Positions 45,559 to 55,190 are shown, counted from the stretch's first letter. The stretch is DNA of 64,000 nucleotides from Pedobacter arcticus A12 (GCF_000302595.1 NZ_JH947127.1:930443-994442); one strand, 5' to 3'. A program made the numbers and translations. The notes: generated from the letters alone by a model not told the origin.

Positions 45559-45592
45559 CGCGTAAAACGGTTAAACCCGAGAAGAGCCGAAA

Positions 45593-45650
45593 TGTCACCC
45601 TGAGTGGAGTCGAAGGGTTCGCACAGACTTCGATTCTTCTCAGTCTAGCC
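45593..45650. repeat. REP-like dispersed repeat after GH88
   Basis: The stretch around CCTGAGTGGAGTCGAAGGG is the inverted counterpart of the copy at 5811-5834. It is followed by an imperfect second arm (CTTCGATTCTTCTCAG), so it can fold into a hairpin and may end the GH88 transcript. Confidence 0.6.
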
Positions 45651-45683
45651 ACACACGTTTAAATAACACTAATTAATAAAACC

Positions 45684-45967
45684 ATGAAACCTAAATAATT
45701 TATAGTTTGATTTTTTTACTGCTGCCATTTTTATCCAGCGCAGTTGCAAAAAGTGATCTTACTAAAGAAAGCTTTGATGCCATTAATTTGGAGTCGCCAG
45801 GTTTAGGAAAAGTTAAAAGTTTGGTGGCTAGCAAAAAGAGAACTTTTAATGAATAGCGGTATACACACCATTACCTATTAAGCAGGAAAAGTAAAGTATA
45901 AAATTTCAAGCCCAATTCCGGTAGGGAATTTTCAGGTGCTGTACCTCACCCACACTAGGCAGCAACC
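45684..45967 (+). pseudogene. Second heparinase III-like (PL12) gene, 5' remnant with a short tail
   Basis: After ATG 45684 and a frame change comes a signal peptide (LLLPFLSSAVA), then KSDLTKESFDAINLESPGLG and KVKSLVASKK. This matches the start of intact hepC (ITAESFDIINLDYNGLESVKKLVNAKK). The homology stops at about 45840. A further ~30 codons (KVKYKISSPIPVGNFQVLYL, ending QQP and a stop) look like the 3' end of some enzyme. The body of the gene is missing. Confidence 0.8.
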
Positions 45968-46743
45968 TTAGACAATTCCATAAACGAGGGTTTCGGTACA
46001 AAGATTAGGATTCAACAAAAGCGAAACAGAATTAACTAAAATCAAAACCCGCTTTAGTTTATCATTGCTACATTAAACCTATAAAAATTTATCCAATTAT
46101 TTAAAATCAAAAATTATGAAAAAAAGACTTTTACTCATCGATTTCAGACGTAATGTTATGAAAAAAATCAACCTTGTAATCCTATTACTAGGCGTTTCAG
46201 TTGCCGTAAATGCGCAAACGGCAAAAAGTGTATTTAATCTAGACAATGCCACTGATGGATGGTTAAGGGGAGCAGGAATGAAAGTTGATTTCGCTACAAA
46301 CCCAGGTTTTTTGATAGCTAAGAACGATGGAAAACACAAACAACCAAGTGTTAAATTGGACGCTGCAAAATTTTATATTCAGGCTGGTGATGGTGTTACA
46401 CATAAAAACAGGTATCTACATCTACGATTTAGAAACCTTCCCGGTGGACAAGCAAATGAAATTAGGGTTGTCTTCAAAAAATCCTCAGACGCCAATGCTG
46501 ACAAATTCGTGAATCATAATAATTCCGCTAATGCTGTTGGTGGCGTTACGCCTCCTTATCCTACTACTACCTTTACTACCATAACTCTTGATATGGCAGA
46601 AGGGGCTACTCCTGCCGCAACAGAATGGAAAGGCCAAAAGAAAATTGACATTAGGTTTAATATACTTACTAGAGCAGCCTACACAGGTGATGTTGAGGTT
46701 GACTATATCATTTTTAGTGATGATAAAGTTTTACCCGTAACAC
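45961..46743 (+). repeat. Tandem duplication, unit 1 (783 bp)
   Basis: From AGCAACCTTAGACAATTCC to CCCGTAACAC the segment is repeated almost exactly at 46744-47528. It comprises a leader of about 155 bp and the first ~205 codons of a secreted protein gene. The joint replaces the rest of the first gene by the codons QQP and a stop. Confidence 0.92.
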
Positions 46744-46754
46744 AGCAACCTTAG
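46116..46754 (+). CDS. Secreted protein of unknown function, copy 1 (lacks the C-terminal sorting domain)
   Basis: The frame has 212 codons. The functional start is probably ATG 46158, giving the signal peptide MKKINLVILLLGVSVAVNAQ. The mature part (VFNLDNATDGW ... YIQAGDGVTHKNRYLHLRFR ... TGDVEVDYIIFSDDKVLP) looks like one beta-sandwich, perhaps carbohydrate-binding. It ends LPVTQQP because the tandem repeat begins there, so the ~170-residue T9SS-type tail of copy 2 is absent and the protein may not be anchored. Amino-acid differences from copy 2 cluster in two short loops. Confidence 0.7.
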   Translation: MKKRLLLIDFRRNVMKKINLVILLLGVSVAVNAQTAKSVFNLDNATDGWLRGAGMKVDFATNPGFLIAKNDGKHKQPSVKLDAAKFYIQAGDGVTHKNRYLHLRFRNLPGGQANEIRVVFKKSSDANADKFVNHNNSANAVGGVTPPYPTTTFTTITLDMAEGATPAATEWKGQKKIDIRFNILTRAAYTGDVEVDYIIFSDDKVLPVTQQP

Positions 46755-47528
46755 ACAATTCCATAAACGAGAATTTCCGGTACAAAGATTAGGATTCAAC
46801 AAAAACGAAACAGAATTAACTAAAATCAAAACCCGCTTTAGTTGATCACTGCTATATTAGCTATATAAATTTATCCAATTATTTAAAATCAAAAATTATG
46901 AAAAAAAGACTTTTACTCATCGATTTCAGACGTAATGTTGTGAAAAAAATCAACCTTGTAATCCTATTACTAGGCGTTTCAGTTGCCGTAAATGCGCAAA
47001 CGGCAAAAAGTGTATTTAATCTAGACAATGCCACTGATGGATGGGTAGCAGGTTCAGGAGTAACACCTGATTTCGCTACAAACCCAGGGTTTTTGATAGC
47101 TAAGAACGATGGACAACAGAAACAACCAAATATTAAATTGGACGCTACAAAATTTTATATTCAGGCGGGTGATGGTGTTGCACATAAAAACAGGTATCTA
47201 CATCTACGATTTAGAAATCTTCCCGATGGGCAAGCAAATGAAATTAGGGCTGTCTTCAAAAAATTCACACCCCCCGGTACTGCTGACGAATTCGTGAATC
47301 ATAATAATTCCGCTAATGCTGTTGAAGGCGTTACACCTCCTTATCCTACTACTACCTTTACTACCATAACTCTTGATCTGACAAAAGGGACTACTCCTGA
47401 CGCAACAGAGTGGCGAGGCCAAAAGCAAATTGAAATTAGGTTTAATATACTTTCTAGATTAGCCTACACAGGTGATGTAGAGGTTGACTATATCATTTTT
47501 AGTGATGATGCAGTTTTACCCGTAACAC
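46744..47528 (+). repeat. Tandem duplication, unit 2 (785 bp)
   Basis: This is the second copy of the segment at 45961-46743, differing by a few indels and about two dozen substitutions. Past 47528 the two differ completely. Confidence 0.92.
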
Positions 47529-48058
47529 TTACTGATTTCACAGCCAAATCTGTAAACGGTGCAGTAGAACTAAACTGGTCAACAGCATCAGAACAAAATA
47601 ATAAAGGTTTTGAAGTTCAACACTCAACAGACGGGCAAACTTTTACAACCATTGGCGAAGTAAAAGGTAACAACAATTCAAGCGCAAAAAACACATACAG
47701 CTTTACAGATAAAGGCGCTGTTGCAGGAACCAATTATTACCAATTGAAACAAGTAGACAATAATGGTGATTTTAAAATATATGGTCCAAAAGCAGTTTCT
47801 ATCTCATTTAGCAGTAACGACCTTAGCGTTTATGCAAATTCATCATCTGTAAATGTTAACATAAACAGTGCGTTAAATTTAAACAACGTAAGTATAACAG
47901 TGGTTAATGCTAATGGCCAAAAAGCAGCTAGTAGCAACGTACAGATTGTTAAAGGAGCAAATACAATTACAATACCTGCAGTGCTTACTAAAGGGGTTTA
48001 CATCTTAAATATACAAGGTGCTGGATTAAACGATGTTAAAAAGTTTATCGTTAAATAA
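46898..48058 (+). CDS. Secreted protein with T9SS C-terminal sorting domain, copy 2
   Basis: The frame has 386 codons. The codon equal to the copy 1 signal-peptide start is GTG (46940) instead of ATG, so translation may begin there or at ATG 46898. The N-terminal ~205 residues equal copy 1. An Fn3-like module follows (LPVTLTDFTAKSVNGAVELN ... NYYQLKQVDNNGDFKIYGPK). The protein ends with a type IX secretion sorting domain (VYANSSSVNVNINSALNLNN ... VYILNIQGAGLNDVKKFIVK). It should be secreted and surface-bound. A terminator hairpin follows 10 bp after the stop. Glycan binding is a guess. Confidence 0.8.
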   Translation: MKKRLLLIDFRRNVVKKINLVILLLGVSVAVNAQTAKSVFNLDNATDGWVAGSGVTPDFATNPGFLIAKNDGQQKQPNIKLDATKFYIQAGDGVAHKNRYLHLRFRNLPDGQANEIRAVFKKFTPPGTADEFVNHNNSANAVEGVTPPYPTTTFTTITLDLTKGTTPDATEWRGQKQIEIRFNILSRLAYTGDVEVDYIIFSDDAVLPVTLTDFTAKSVNGAVELNWSTASEQNNKGFEVQHSTDGQTFTTIGEVKGNNNSSAKNTYSFTDKGAVAGTNYYQLKQVDNNGDFKIYGPKAVSISFSSNDLSVYANSSSVNVNINSALNLNNVSITVVNANGQKAASSNVQIVKGANTITIPAVLTKGVYILNIQGAGLNDVKKFIVK

Positions 48059-48067
48059 TAAAAAATA

Positions 48068-48104
48068 GAAGCAATCGGTTTAATATTAAGCCGATTGCTT
48101 TTAA
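48068..48104. terminator. Terminator after the T9SS protein gene
   Basis: AGCAATCGG and CCGATTGCT form a hairpin extended by AT pairs around TTTAATATTAAG, followed by TTTT. Confidence 0.85.
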
Positions 48105-48136
48105 ATATATATTGAGTTTAATTCATTAAATATCCC

Positions 48137-48457
48137 ATGGAAATAATAAAGATCTCACTGCTTTCTGCCTTTTATGTTTCGCTAGCGTCGCTTAATAACG
48201 CTTAAAGCAAAAAGTTAATTCCATTACAGGTTAGGGTAGATGTACGGGGTGATTCTGCTGAACTTAACCAGGTTATTGGTGGCGAATGGGTGAGCGTGGG
48301 GATTAAAAAGCCAGAAGCTATTCAACTTGATTATACCAATTTGTTTAAAGGAAAACCTAGCTATAAGTTTTATTTAAATTCGGGATTTACCGAGTTGGTG
48401 GGTAGTACGGTGCCAGTTGAGTACAACTTATCTAACTACTCGCAAAAGATAAAATAG
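48137..48457 (+). pseudogene. hepA: Heparinase I (PL13) with its middle deleted
   Basis: All in one frame from ATG 48137: a signal-like peptide (MEIIKISLLSAFYVSLASLN), TAA where the usual cleavage-site Gln codon CAA would be, then VRVDVRGDSAELNQVIGGEW and VSVGIKKPEAIQLDY, LFKGKPSYKFYL. These match the P. heparinus heparinase I N-terminus (VNVQADSAKQK..KWVAVGINKPYALQYD..FNGKPSYRFEL). It then jumps to GSTVPVEYNLSNYSQK, matching the extreme C-terminus (GNSTVPVTYNLSGYSET). About 270 central codons with the catalytic residues are gone. Confidence 0.9.
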
Positions 48458-48826
48458 TTTTTATGTCTTAACAACTTAAGCTTATTAATTATAAACTTGA
48501 GCTTTTTCTTATACCTATTTTCGAAACCCTTAGCTAACTTTATGAGCGGAACCCTCTTCAAATTGTATTAAAAAGATTTTACTGTTTTTGAACTGATTTT
48601 TAATTCAAATTACTCAAAACTGAAAGCATTTTACCGAATATCAAAACCCTGTAAACTCTCGAAAGCCTATTTTCGATAAACTAATTATTAACCAATATTG
48701 TACAATTATATTCTTAAGCCTATTCAAAAGCTTAGTCTGAAAATTTTTAGCGTTTTACACCTAAAGTTTAAAGCTATTTGAGTGCTAATAGATTTATGAG
48801 GATTTACAAACAACACTGACCAATAA
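48458..48826. other. Intergenic region upstream of the PL8 gene
   Basis: AT-rich and without coding signal. It contains TGAAAGCATTTTA at about 48622-48634, a 13-bp word also found upstream of the jelly-roll gene at 51745, and may hold the regulated promoter of the PL8 gene. Confidence 0.35.
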
Positions 48827-51322
48827 ATGAAAAAAACGATAATTCTGCTCCTAATTGCAACGCTAAACTTCTCATTAGCCAAAGCTGATGATATTGATGA
48901 CATCTCTAATAAGTACATGTCGTGGATTTTGGGCTCTGCTCAAGTTGACTATTCGAATCCTTTAATTAAAGAAAGGTATAAGGCAATATTGGGCTATGTA
49001 GATAAAGCTCATAAAACCTATGATAGTTTCAACTTCTACTCGACTGATGCCTACGTACTAACCGGTAAAAACGGTCAAGGAGAAGTGAGGGGTGTATTGC
49101 GAAATATCTTGTTCCCGCTCTCCTTAGGATATCAGTTGCCAGGCGATCTTTCAAATCCGAACCCAGACTATAAGAATCCCAATACGCTGAAGAAAATTAC
49201 CTCAGTATTTCAATACCTCCATAAAAAAGGATGGAAAAAAGGGTTAGATTTGGGTTACGGCAAGTTAGATTCCTACAAAAAAACCGGCGTTATAGGTTTT
49301 GGTGGATCTATGGGGAACAATGTTTTGCCTTATGGTCTTTCGGTTTATTTAATGAAAACCGAACTATCAGCAAAAGGTATGTTTGCTACTGAAATTGAGA
49401 TGTTAGACTGGATATCCAATTCTGCTGGCACAGCCTCAGATTTCCCTTTACTTTGGGAAGAAACAGGTTACAACAGCGACGGCGTTAGAGCGATGTTCAA
49501 TACCAGACTTTGTTATGTGCTAAGCTTACCAAAAGACAGTCCATCTAGGAAAACGGAAATGCTTTTTTTACAAAAACTTTTCAATAAGGCTTTACAAATT
49601 TCAAATGGTTGGGCCGATTTTATCAAGTCCGACTATTTAGGTTATCACCATAAAGGTGCTTATCTGTCTGCTTATGCTCCCGGGGCTTTGCACACGGCAT
49701 CGCTAATGACTTATCTTTTAAAAGGCTCGAGCTATGAGGTTGGAGAAAAGGCGATAGAAAATCTTTCAAAAGCAATTTTAACCACACGTATTTATTCTAA
49801 TAAATATGATGCACCCAGAGCTTCAAACGGAAGGTTCCCAACAAGTTTGGGAGGCTTACTTAATAATATGCCTTATTTCTTATATGTAGCTAATAAAGAT
49901 AATCCTTTACAACAGGAATTAAAGTCGGCATTTATGAGACTTTGGGATCCGAAAGAACATAAGTTTAAATCTTTTTTAGACGATGTTGATGGTGGTATTA
50001 CATATCATGGTTCCTTAGGTGCTCTTGAATTAGCCATTAATACCGCTCATCAAAATATTGCTAGCGAAAAGGCACCAAATGGCTATTGGTATTTTCCTAA
50101 CGGAGGATTAACCATCTACCGTCAACACGAATGGCTCGTATCCTGGAAAGGTATTAGCAAGTACATTTGGGATTATGAATCTGGTTCAGGGGAAAATATC
50201 TACGGCCGTTACGCTAGTGCTGGAGTGTTGAGTATTTTAGCAAGCGGAAATCCAATATCAACCGTGGCAAGTGGTTATGGTATTGATGGTTGGAACTGGA
50301 CAAGATTGCCAGGAGCCACCACTTTTGACTTACCTAGTGAAAAAGTAAAGACTCGTAAAACCCGTAGTTTTATCCCCGAAAGCTTTTTAGGAGGAACTAA
50401 CCTAAACGGCAGTTTTGGTGTAAGCGGAATGAACTACATGGATCCTTATAGTAGTTTAAAAGCAGACAAGAGTGTTTTCTTTTTTGATGATTATTTGGTT
50501 GCCATAGGTAGCAATATTACCGCGGTAAATGACAAGCAATTGGTTCAAACTACTTTAGCTCAACTGTCCATCAATAAAGAAAACAGTGTTTCTTATTTTA
50601 ACGATAAAAAGATAAGCAGCTTAAATACCAAAATCAAAAATGATGGTGGCAAAGTCGCAAGCTATGTTGATGTTATGGGACACGCCTATTACGTTAAAAC
50701 ATCAGACGAAATCTTAATTGAAAGAACAACACAGACAGAGCCACAACAATCTGGTAAAAAAACTGCATCGGGTGATTTTGAGACCGCTCGGATTATTCAT
50801 GGTGCCAACCCAAAAAATAGTTCGTACCAATATGTAATCAAAGTAAACGGTCGAACACAAGGAGCAAAAACGCTTAAAAGTGATTTTAGTAAGCTCTTTA
50901 AAATTGAGCAACAGGATAGTGTCGCTCATATTGTAAGCTACCAACCAAAAAATATTACAGGATACGCTATTAGGAAAGAAAACACTTCTTTAGCGGATGG
51001 ACTGATTCTTAGTGCCACAAAACCTTGCTTTGCCATGGTTGGCCGAGAAAAAGGAGATCAAATAAAACTGTCTGTTGCTAACCCTGAGTTGGGGAGAACA
51101 ACAGAATTCAAACAATATAACGACGTTATTACAAAAGAATTATGGCATGCAAAAAGTACGGTTCAACCCGTACGACTTACGTTAAAAGGAAGCTGGAGTT
51201 TAGCGTCCGGTTCAACGCCATCTGATGCAAAAGTTATTTCAAAAGGAGCAACCACTGTTATTGAGTTTAATTGTTTCGACGGAAAAACTATTCAGGTTGA
51301 CTTAGTTGAAAAATTAAAATAA
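48827..51322 (+). CDS. Chondroitin ABC-type lyase family (PL8)
   Basis: This 831-residue secreted lyase (signal peptide ending LAKA) would split chondroitin/dermatan sulfate or hyaluronan by beta-elimination. The layout is that of chondroitin ABC lyase I: a toroid domain with the catalytic His/Tyr region DYLGYHHKGAYLSAYAPGAL near residue 270, and an Arg/Asn-rich loop GRFPTSLGGLLNNMPYF. Next is NGGLTIYRQHEWLVSWKG, then DGWNWTRLPGATTFDLP near 485, and a C-terminal beta-sandwich with SSYQYVIKVNGRT. Compared with ABC I the His-to-Tyr spacing has one extra residue. It is missing no domain, and stands alone between remnants. Confidence 0.88.
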   Translation: MKKTIILLLIATLNFSLAKADDIDDISNKYMSWILGSAQVDYSNPLIKERYKAILGYVDKAHKTYDSFNFYSTDAYVLTGKNGQGEVRGVLRNILFPLSLGYQLPGDLSNPNPDYKNPNTLKKITSVFQYLHKKGWKKGLDLGYGKLDSYKKTGVIGFGGSMGNNVLPYGLSVYLMKTELSAKGMFATEIEMLDWISNSAGTASDFPLLWEETGYNSDGVRAMFNTRLCYVLSLPKDSPSRKTEMLFLQKLFNKALQISNGWADFIKSDYLGYHHKGAYLSAYAPGALHTASLMTYLLKGSSYEVGEKAIENLSKAILTTRIYSNKYDAPRASNGRFPTSLGGLLNNMPYFLYVANKDNPLQQELKSAFMRLWDPKEHKFKSFLDDVDGGITYHGSLGALELAINTAHQNIASEKAPNGYWYFPNGGLTIYRQHEWLVSWKGISKYIWDYESGSGENIYGRYASAGVLSILASGNPISTVASGYGIDGWNWTRLPGATTFDLPSEKVKTRKTRSFIPESFLGGTNLNGSFGVSGMNYMDPYSSLKADKSVFFFDDYLVAIGSNITAVNDKQLVQTTLAQLSINKENSVSYFNDKKISSLNTKIKNDGGKVASYVDVMGHAYYVKTSDEILIERTTQTEPQQSGKKTASGDFETARIIHGANPKNSSYQYVIKVNGRTQGAKTLKSDFSKLFKIEQQDSVAHIVSYQPKNITGYAIRKENTSLADGLILSATKPCFAMVGREKGDQIKLSVANPELGRTTEFKQYNDVITKELWHAKSTVQPVRLTLKGSWSLASGSTPSDAKVISKGATTVIEFNCFDGKTIQVDLVEKLK

Positions 51323-51744
51323 GACTAACTAGATTTGGATCAGTGGTACCGAACCAGCTAATTGAATGACCAGTTAAATAAAAAAGCGGCTTGATAAAAT
51401 TAGTCCTATATTTTGTAGGAATTCCATCAGCAACAGCTCTATTTAATTGTGACTAACCAAAAATGAAAGCATTTTAGACAAATTTAGAGGGCTCATTTAA
51501 GACTTCTAAATTTGTCTTTCCGGTTTTAAATTTTGTGTCAAAGTGATACTCGAATTAATCTTTCTAACTTCTATATTTTTTATAATTACAAGCGTGAATA
51601 TGGGATATTTTGAAAAAATTAAATGGAATAAAATTATACAAACGGCCCCCTAAATCAATTGGACTAACAAATAAAACTAAATACCGGGTTTACCGGACAA
51701 CAATGAATATTAATTTAAATTAAGAGGATTAAATTTATAAGAAA
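51323..51744. other. Intergenic region with a 13-bp hairpin and shared word
   Basis: TGAAAGCATTTTA occurs at 51463-51475, as upstream of the PL8 gene. It is immediately followed by an inverted repeat, AGACAAATTTAGA at 51476-51488 and TCTAAATTTGTCT at 51505-51517. The pair could be an operator or a terminator. No coding signal is seen. Confidence 0.45.
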
Positions 51745-52581
51745 ATGAAAACACAAAAGTATTTAATTATTGGAGTTTTATTTTTAATAGCTGCCTGCAG
51801 TAAACAAAAGAAAACTAAGTTAGATCCGGATAAGGGAATAAATCCACCAATAACAGTTATTGAGAATGACACATTACTTAATGTAACCTACGAGAATGGC
51901 ACTACTAATTCGGGTATTACTGGCGTAAACTCTACACATGCAACAGCACCGGATGCCGCTTACATGGTGACAGAGGCCGCCAGTGGGGAATATGCAGTGG
52001 CACATAAAGTTGTAGATGGCGACCAAGGCTACTGGTCCAGTAATAGTTTTAGAAGTGAGAGTGATGCCAGCGAAGCTCCTGGCGCCCGCTTTCTCCCGGG
52101 AAATGAACGCCGTTATGAATTTAGCGTCCTATTAAAGGACTGGAGCCCATGGAACAACGTAGACCCTGCCCCTGAAACCAATATTTTCCAACTAAAGCTT
52201 ACCAATGGGGAAGTGCCACTTCAAATAAGAACGAAAAGAAATTCGATGTTATTACGGTTTTCTGTTGCCAATAAAAAACCCAATGTTACTGTTATAGAGG
52301 ATGTACGATCTTACGTAAATAAATGGATCCACTTCCGAATAGATGTGTTATGGAAAGATGACAATACAGGATATATGAAAACCTATATGAAACTACCGGA
52401 GCAACTCGACTACGTTCTGGTAGATGATAAAACAAATTATCACAGCTATTATGCCAGTGGCAATTCAGGGCAGCATGGATATATTAAATGGGGTTTATAT
52501 ATAACGCCCAAAAATATTACCCGCATTGCTTATCATGATGATATTAGAATCATCAAACTCCCTCTGCAAACAAACAAATAA
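51745..52581 (+). CDS. Jelly-roll polysaccharide lyase-like lipoprotein, paralogue C
   Basis: The product has 278 residues, with lipobox FLIAACSKQ. It shows the same domain and motifs as the proteins at 27674 and 28556: FRSESDAS, RFLPGNERRYEFSVLLKDW, NIFQLKLTNG, NKWIHFRIDVLWK, GYIKWGLYITP and RIAYHDDIRIIKL. It is a heparin lyase I/PL20-like beta-jelly-roll protein, either enzyme or glycan-binding lipoprotein. It lies between the PL8 lyase and the GH89 remnant, all on the same strand. Confidence 0.75.
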   Translation: MKTQKYLIIGVLFLIAACSKQKKTKLDPDKGINPPITVIENDTLLNVTYENGTTNSGITGVNSTHATAPDAAYMVTEAASGEYAVAHKVVDGDQGYWSSNSFRSESDASEAPGARFLPGNERRYEFSVLLKDWSPWNNVDPAPETNIFQLKLTNGEVPLQIRTKRNSMLLRFSVANKKPNVTVIEDVRSYVNKWIHFRIDVLWKDDNTGYMKTYMKLPEQLDYVLVDDKTNYHSYYASGNSGQHGYIKWGLYITPKNITRIAYHDDIRIIKLPLQTNK

Positions 52582-52703
52582 AAGCTACTCCGACTTATGA
52601 CTCTGAAATTTAAATATCCCAATATAAAGCTCAGCCTAGTAACTGAGCTTAAAGAAATTAAAAAATAAAATATAAGCAAAAGCCCCATTCTTACCCCAAT
52701 CAT

Positions 52704-52916
52704 AATGACGAAACCAATTAAAACAGGACTAACAATATTAATTTTGCTCGTGGGGAGTTGTTATGCACAAAACCAGTCAGATTTAACACCAGCTAAAAGT
52801 TTAATAAAAAGAGTTTTACCAAATCATTTTCAATAATTTGAATTAGCGCTTCTGCCATCTTCAAAAAAAGACACCTTTCAAATTACAGCGCAGAACAATA
52901 AAACTTTTAGCTTTTA
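52704..52916 (+). pseudogene. GH89 alpha-N-acetylglucosaminidase 5' remnant
   Basis: From ATG 52704 the frame gives a signal peptide (TGLTILILLVGSCYAQ), then SLIKRVLPNHFQ, a TAA, and FELALLPSSKKDTFQITAQN. The string L-x-x-R-V-L-P-x-H-x-x-x-F-E-x-x-x-L-P-x-x-x-x-x-D-x-F is the start of the alpha-N-acetylglucosaminidase (NAGLU) domain. The remaining ~650 residues are absent. NAGLU removes terminal GlcNAc from heparan sulfate, so this relic supports the heparan assignment. Confidence 0.8.
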
Positions 52917-52937
52917 ACTTAATAACACTTTAAAATT

Positions 52938-55085
52938 ATGAAAAAATTACGCTTGCTATTCTTTATCGCTCCTTTATTAGGGCTTCAGCTCTGCGCAATT
53001 GCACAAACCACCGAGTGGAAGGAAGTAGAACCTGGAGTATGGAAAACCGTAGTTGGAAAACCTGGCGATTATAATTTATTAACTGCGGCGGGGGCTAAAC
53101 CTAATCAACAAGCACTTGAAAAATTAGGCTCGGCAGCATTTCCATTACAAAAATCAGAGATTGAATTTAGGGTAGAAAACGGGAAAACTTACTTAAGGTT
53201 TCCATTGCAACGGCAAGAGCAACTGTTCGGATTTGGGCTTAATTTTCAGACGGTTTACCAAAGAGGGAAAATTTTAGAACTGCATGTTGACCATTACGGC
53301 GGTAAAGATAACGGACGTACACACGCTCCAGTGCCGTTTTACGTTTCCTCAAATGGTTATGGTGTATTTATCAATTCGGCAGAGTATATTAAGGTTTGGG
53401 CTGGTACGGGCGTTAGAAAAGACAGTCCGAACTTCCCCACGCCGAAAGACAGAAATACCGATAAAAAATGGTCGTCTCGTCCATATTCTGATGCGGTAGA
53501 AATGTTAGTTCCTGCAGAAGGTGCAGAAATTTACGTGTTCGGAGGTCCAACTGCTTTAGATGCGGTTAAAAGATATAACTTAATGAACGGCGGTGGTGTA
53601 TTGCCTCCACGATGGGGTTTGGGTTTTACCCAACGCGTCATGACCCGCTCTACAGAACAAGATGTAGAAACCGAAGTGGAGAATTTTAAGCAAAAAGGCT
53701 ATCCCTTAGATTTTATTGGTTTAGAACCGGGTTGGCAAAGTAAAGCTTATCCGGGTACTTTTTCTTGGGATAAAAACCGTTTCCCAAATCCTCCAGCTTT
53801 TGTTGAAAATATGAAACAAAAAGGAGTTAGACTTAATTTATGGATTAACCCTTATGTTTCGCCAGATGCACCTTTTTATAAAGAGATTTTGCCTTATACT
53901 GCTTCGCATACGGTTTGGTTGGGTGTAATTCCAGATTTTACTATGTCCGAAGCCCGTAAGCCATTTTTCAATCAGCTAAAAACAGACCAAGTAGACATGG
54001 GCGTAAGCGGTTATAAAATAGACGAAGTGGATGGTTACGATTATTATTTGTGGCCAGATGTAACCAAGTTTCCATCAGGGCATAGTGCCGAGCAAATGAG
54101 ACAGACCTACGGTTTGTTAGCCATGCGTTATACTGCCGATTTATTTAAAGAACGCAACCAAAGAACCTACGGTTTGGTTCGGGCATCAAACGGAGGAGCT
54201 TCTGCCTTACCTTATGTGCTTTATAACGATTATTATAACCATGAAGATTTTATTACGGCCTTAATTAATAGCGGTTTTGCTGGCGTATTATGGACACCAG
54301 AGGTGAGGGCTTCTAAAACTGCCGAAGAATGGTTACGGCGCTTCCAATCCAACGTTTTTTCTCCAATGGCTATGATTAATGCATGGTCAACCGGTACCAA
54401 ACCTTGGACTTACCCCGAAGTGGAAAAACAAGTTAAAGAATTTGCATTGTTGCGGATGAAAATGATGCCTTATTGGTATTCAGAATTTGCTAAATATCAT
54501 TTTGAAGGAATTCCACCGTTTAGGGCTATGAATTTAGAGCCAGGCTTTAATCAGGAAGTAGTTAGTCAGGAACAAAAAAATGTAAACCTGCAAGAAAACC
54601 CTTACGCAGAAGCCGCTTCTAAAGAAATCAAAGACCAATATATGGCCGGAGAAAATTTGTTGGTAGCGCCAATGTTTACCGGTCAAACTTCTCGTAAGGT
54701 AGTGTTACCTAAAGGCAAATGGTTTGATTTTTATACCGGAAAACTTGCTGGAGACGGCGAAGTAATTAATGTAACACCAGGCTTGGATATCATTCCGGTT
54801 TTTGTGAAAGACGGGGGAATTGTGCCCATGATGCCACCATTATTGCATGCACCAAAAGCAGAAGAAAAAGTGAATTTGGAAATCAGATATTACGGTACCA
54901 AACCGGGAACTTACCAATTGTATGATGATGATGGAGAAACCTTTAATTATGAAAAAGGCGCTTATAGTTTTAGAACGATCAGTGTGAATAGAAAGGCTGA
55001 TAAAATTGTAGGGAATATTGCCAAGTCTGAGAAAGGGAAACCTAATTCCTTTGCAACTATTACTTTTACCATGATGACGAAGTAG
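52938..55085 (+). CDS. Secreted GH31 family alpha-glycosidase
   Basis: This 715-residue protein has the signal peptide LLFFIAPLLGLQLCAIAQ. It has the N-terminal galactose-mutarotase-like GH31 domain (EQLFGFGLNFQTVYQRG), an (beta/alpha)8 barrel (PPRWGLGFTQRVMTR; FIGLEPGWQSKAYPGTFSWD; NLWINPYVSPDAPFY) and the nucleophile Asp in GYKIDEVDGYDYY near residue 359. The C-terminal beta domains contain LLVAPMFTGQTSRKVVLPKG and LYDDDGETFNYEKG. The barrel departs from well-studied alpha-glucosidases, so the substrate is uncertain; an alpha-linked amino sugar is conceivable in this locus. It starts 21 bp after the GH89 remnant. Confidence 0.85.
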   Translation: MKKLRLLFFIAPLLGLQLCAIAQTTEWKEVEPGVWKTVVGKPGDYNLLTAAGAKPNQQALEKLGSAAFPLQKSEIEFRVENGKTYLRFPLQRQEQLFGFGLNFQTVYQRGKILELHVDHYGGKDNGRTHAPVPFYVSSNGYGVFINSAEYIKVWAGTGVRKDSPNFPTPKDRNTDKKWSSRPYSDAVEMLVPAEGAEIYVFGGPTALDAVKRYNLMNGGGVLPPRWGLGFTQRVMTRSTEQDVETEVENFKQKGYPLDFIGLEPGWQSKAYPGTFSWDKNRFPNPPAFVENMKQKGVRLNLWINPYVSPDAPFYKEILPYTASHTVWLGVIPDFTMSEARKPFFNQLKTDQVDMGVSGYKIDEVDGYDYYLWPDVTKFPSGHSAEQMRQTYGLLAMRYTADLFKERNQRTYGLVRASNGGASALPYVLYNDYYNHEDFITALINSGFAGVLWTPEVRASKTAEEWLRRFQSNVFSPMAMINAWSTGTKPWTYPEVEKQVKEFALLRMKMMPYWYSEFAKYHFEGIPPFRAMNLEPGFNQEVVSQEQKNVNLQENPYAEAASKEIKDQYMAGENLLVAPMFTGQTSRKVVLPKGKWFDFYTGKLAGDGEVINVTPGLDIIPVFVKDGGIVPMMPPLLHAPKAEEKVNLEIRYYGTKPGTYQLYDDDGETFNYEKGAYSFRTISVNRKADKIVGNIAKSEKGKPNSFATITFTMMTK

Positions 55086-55190
55086 AAACTTGCGGAAGCA
55101 AATTCCGGCCAATATCCTGTCGCATTCTTAAGTTTCGTCTTTCAACCCTTAATTCGAATTATTAACTTTAATACACTTAATTTTTAAAAA

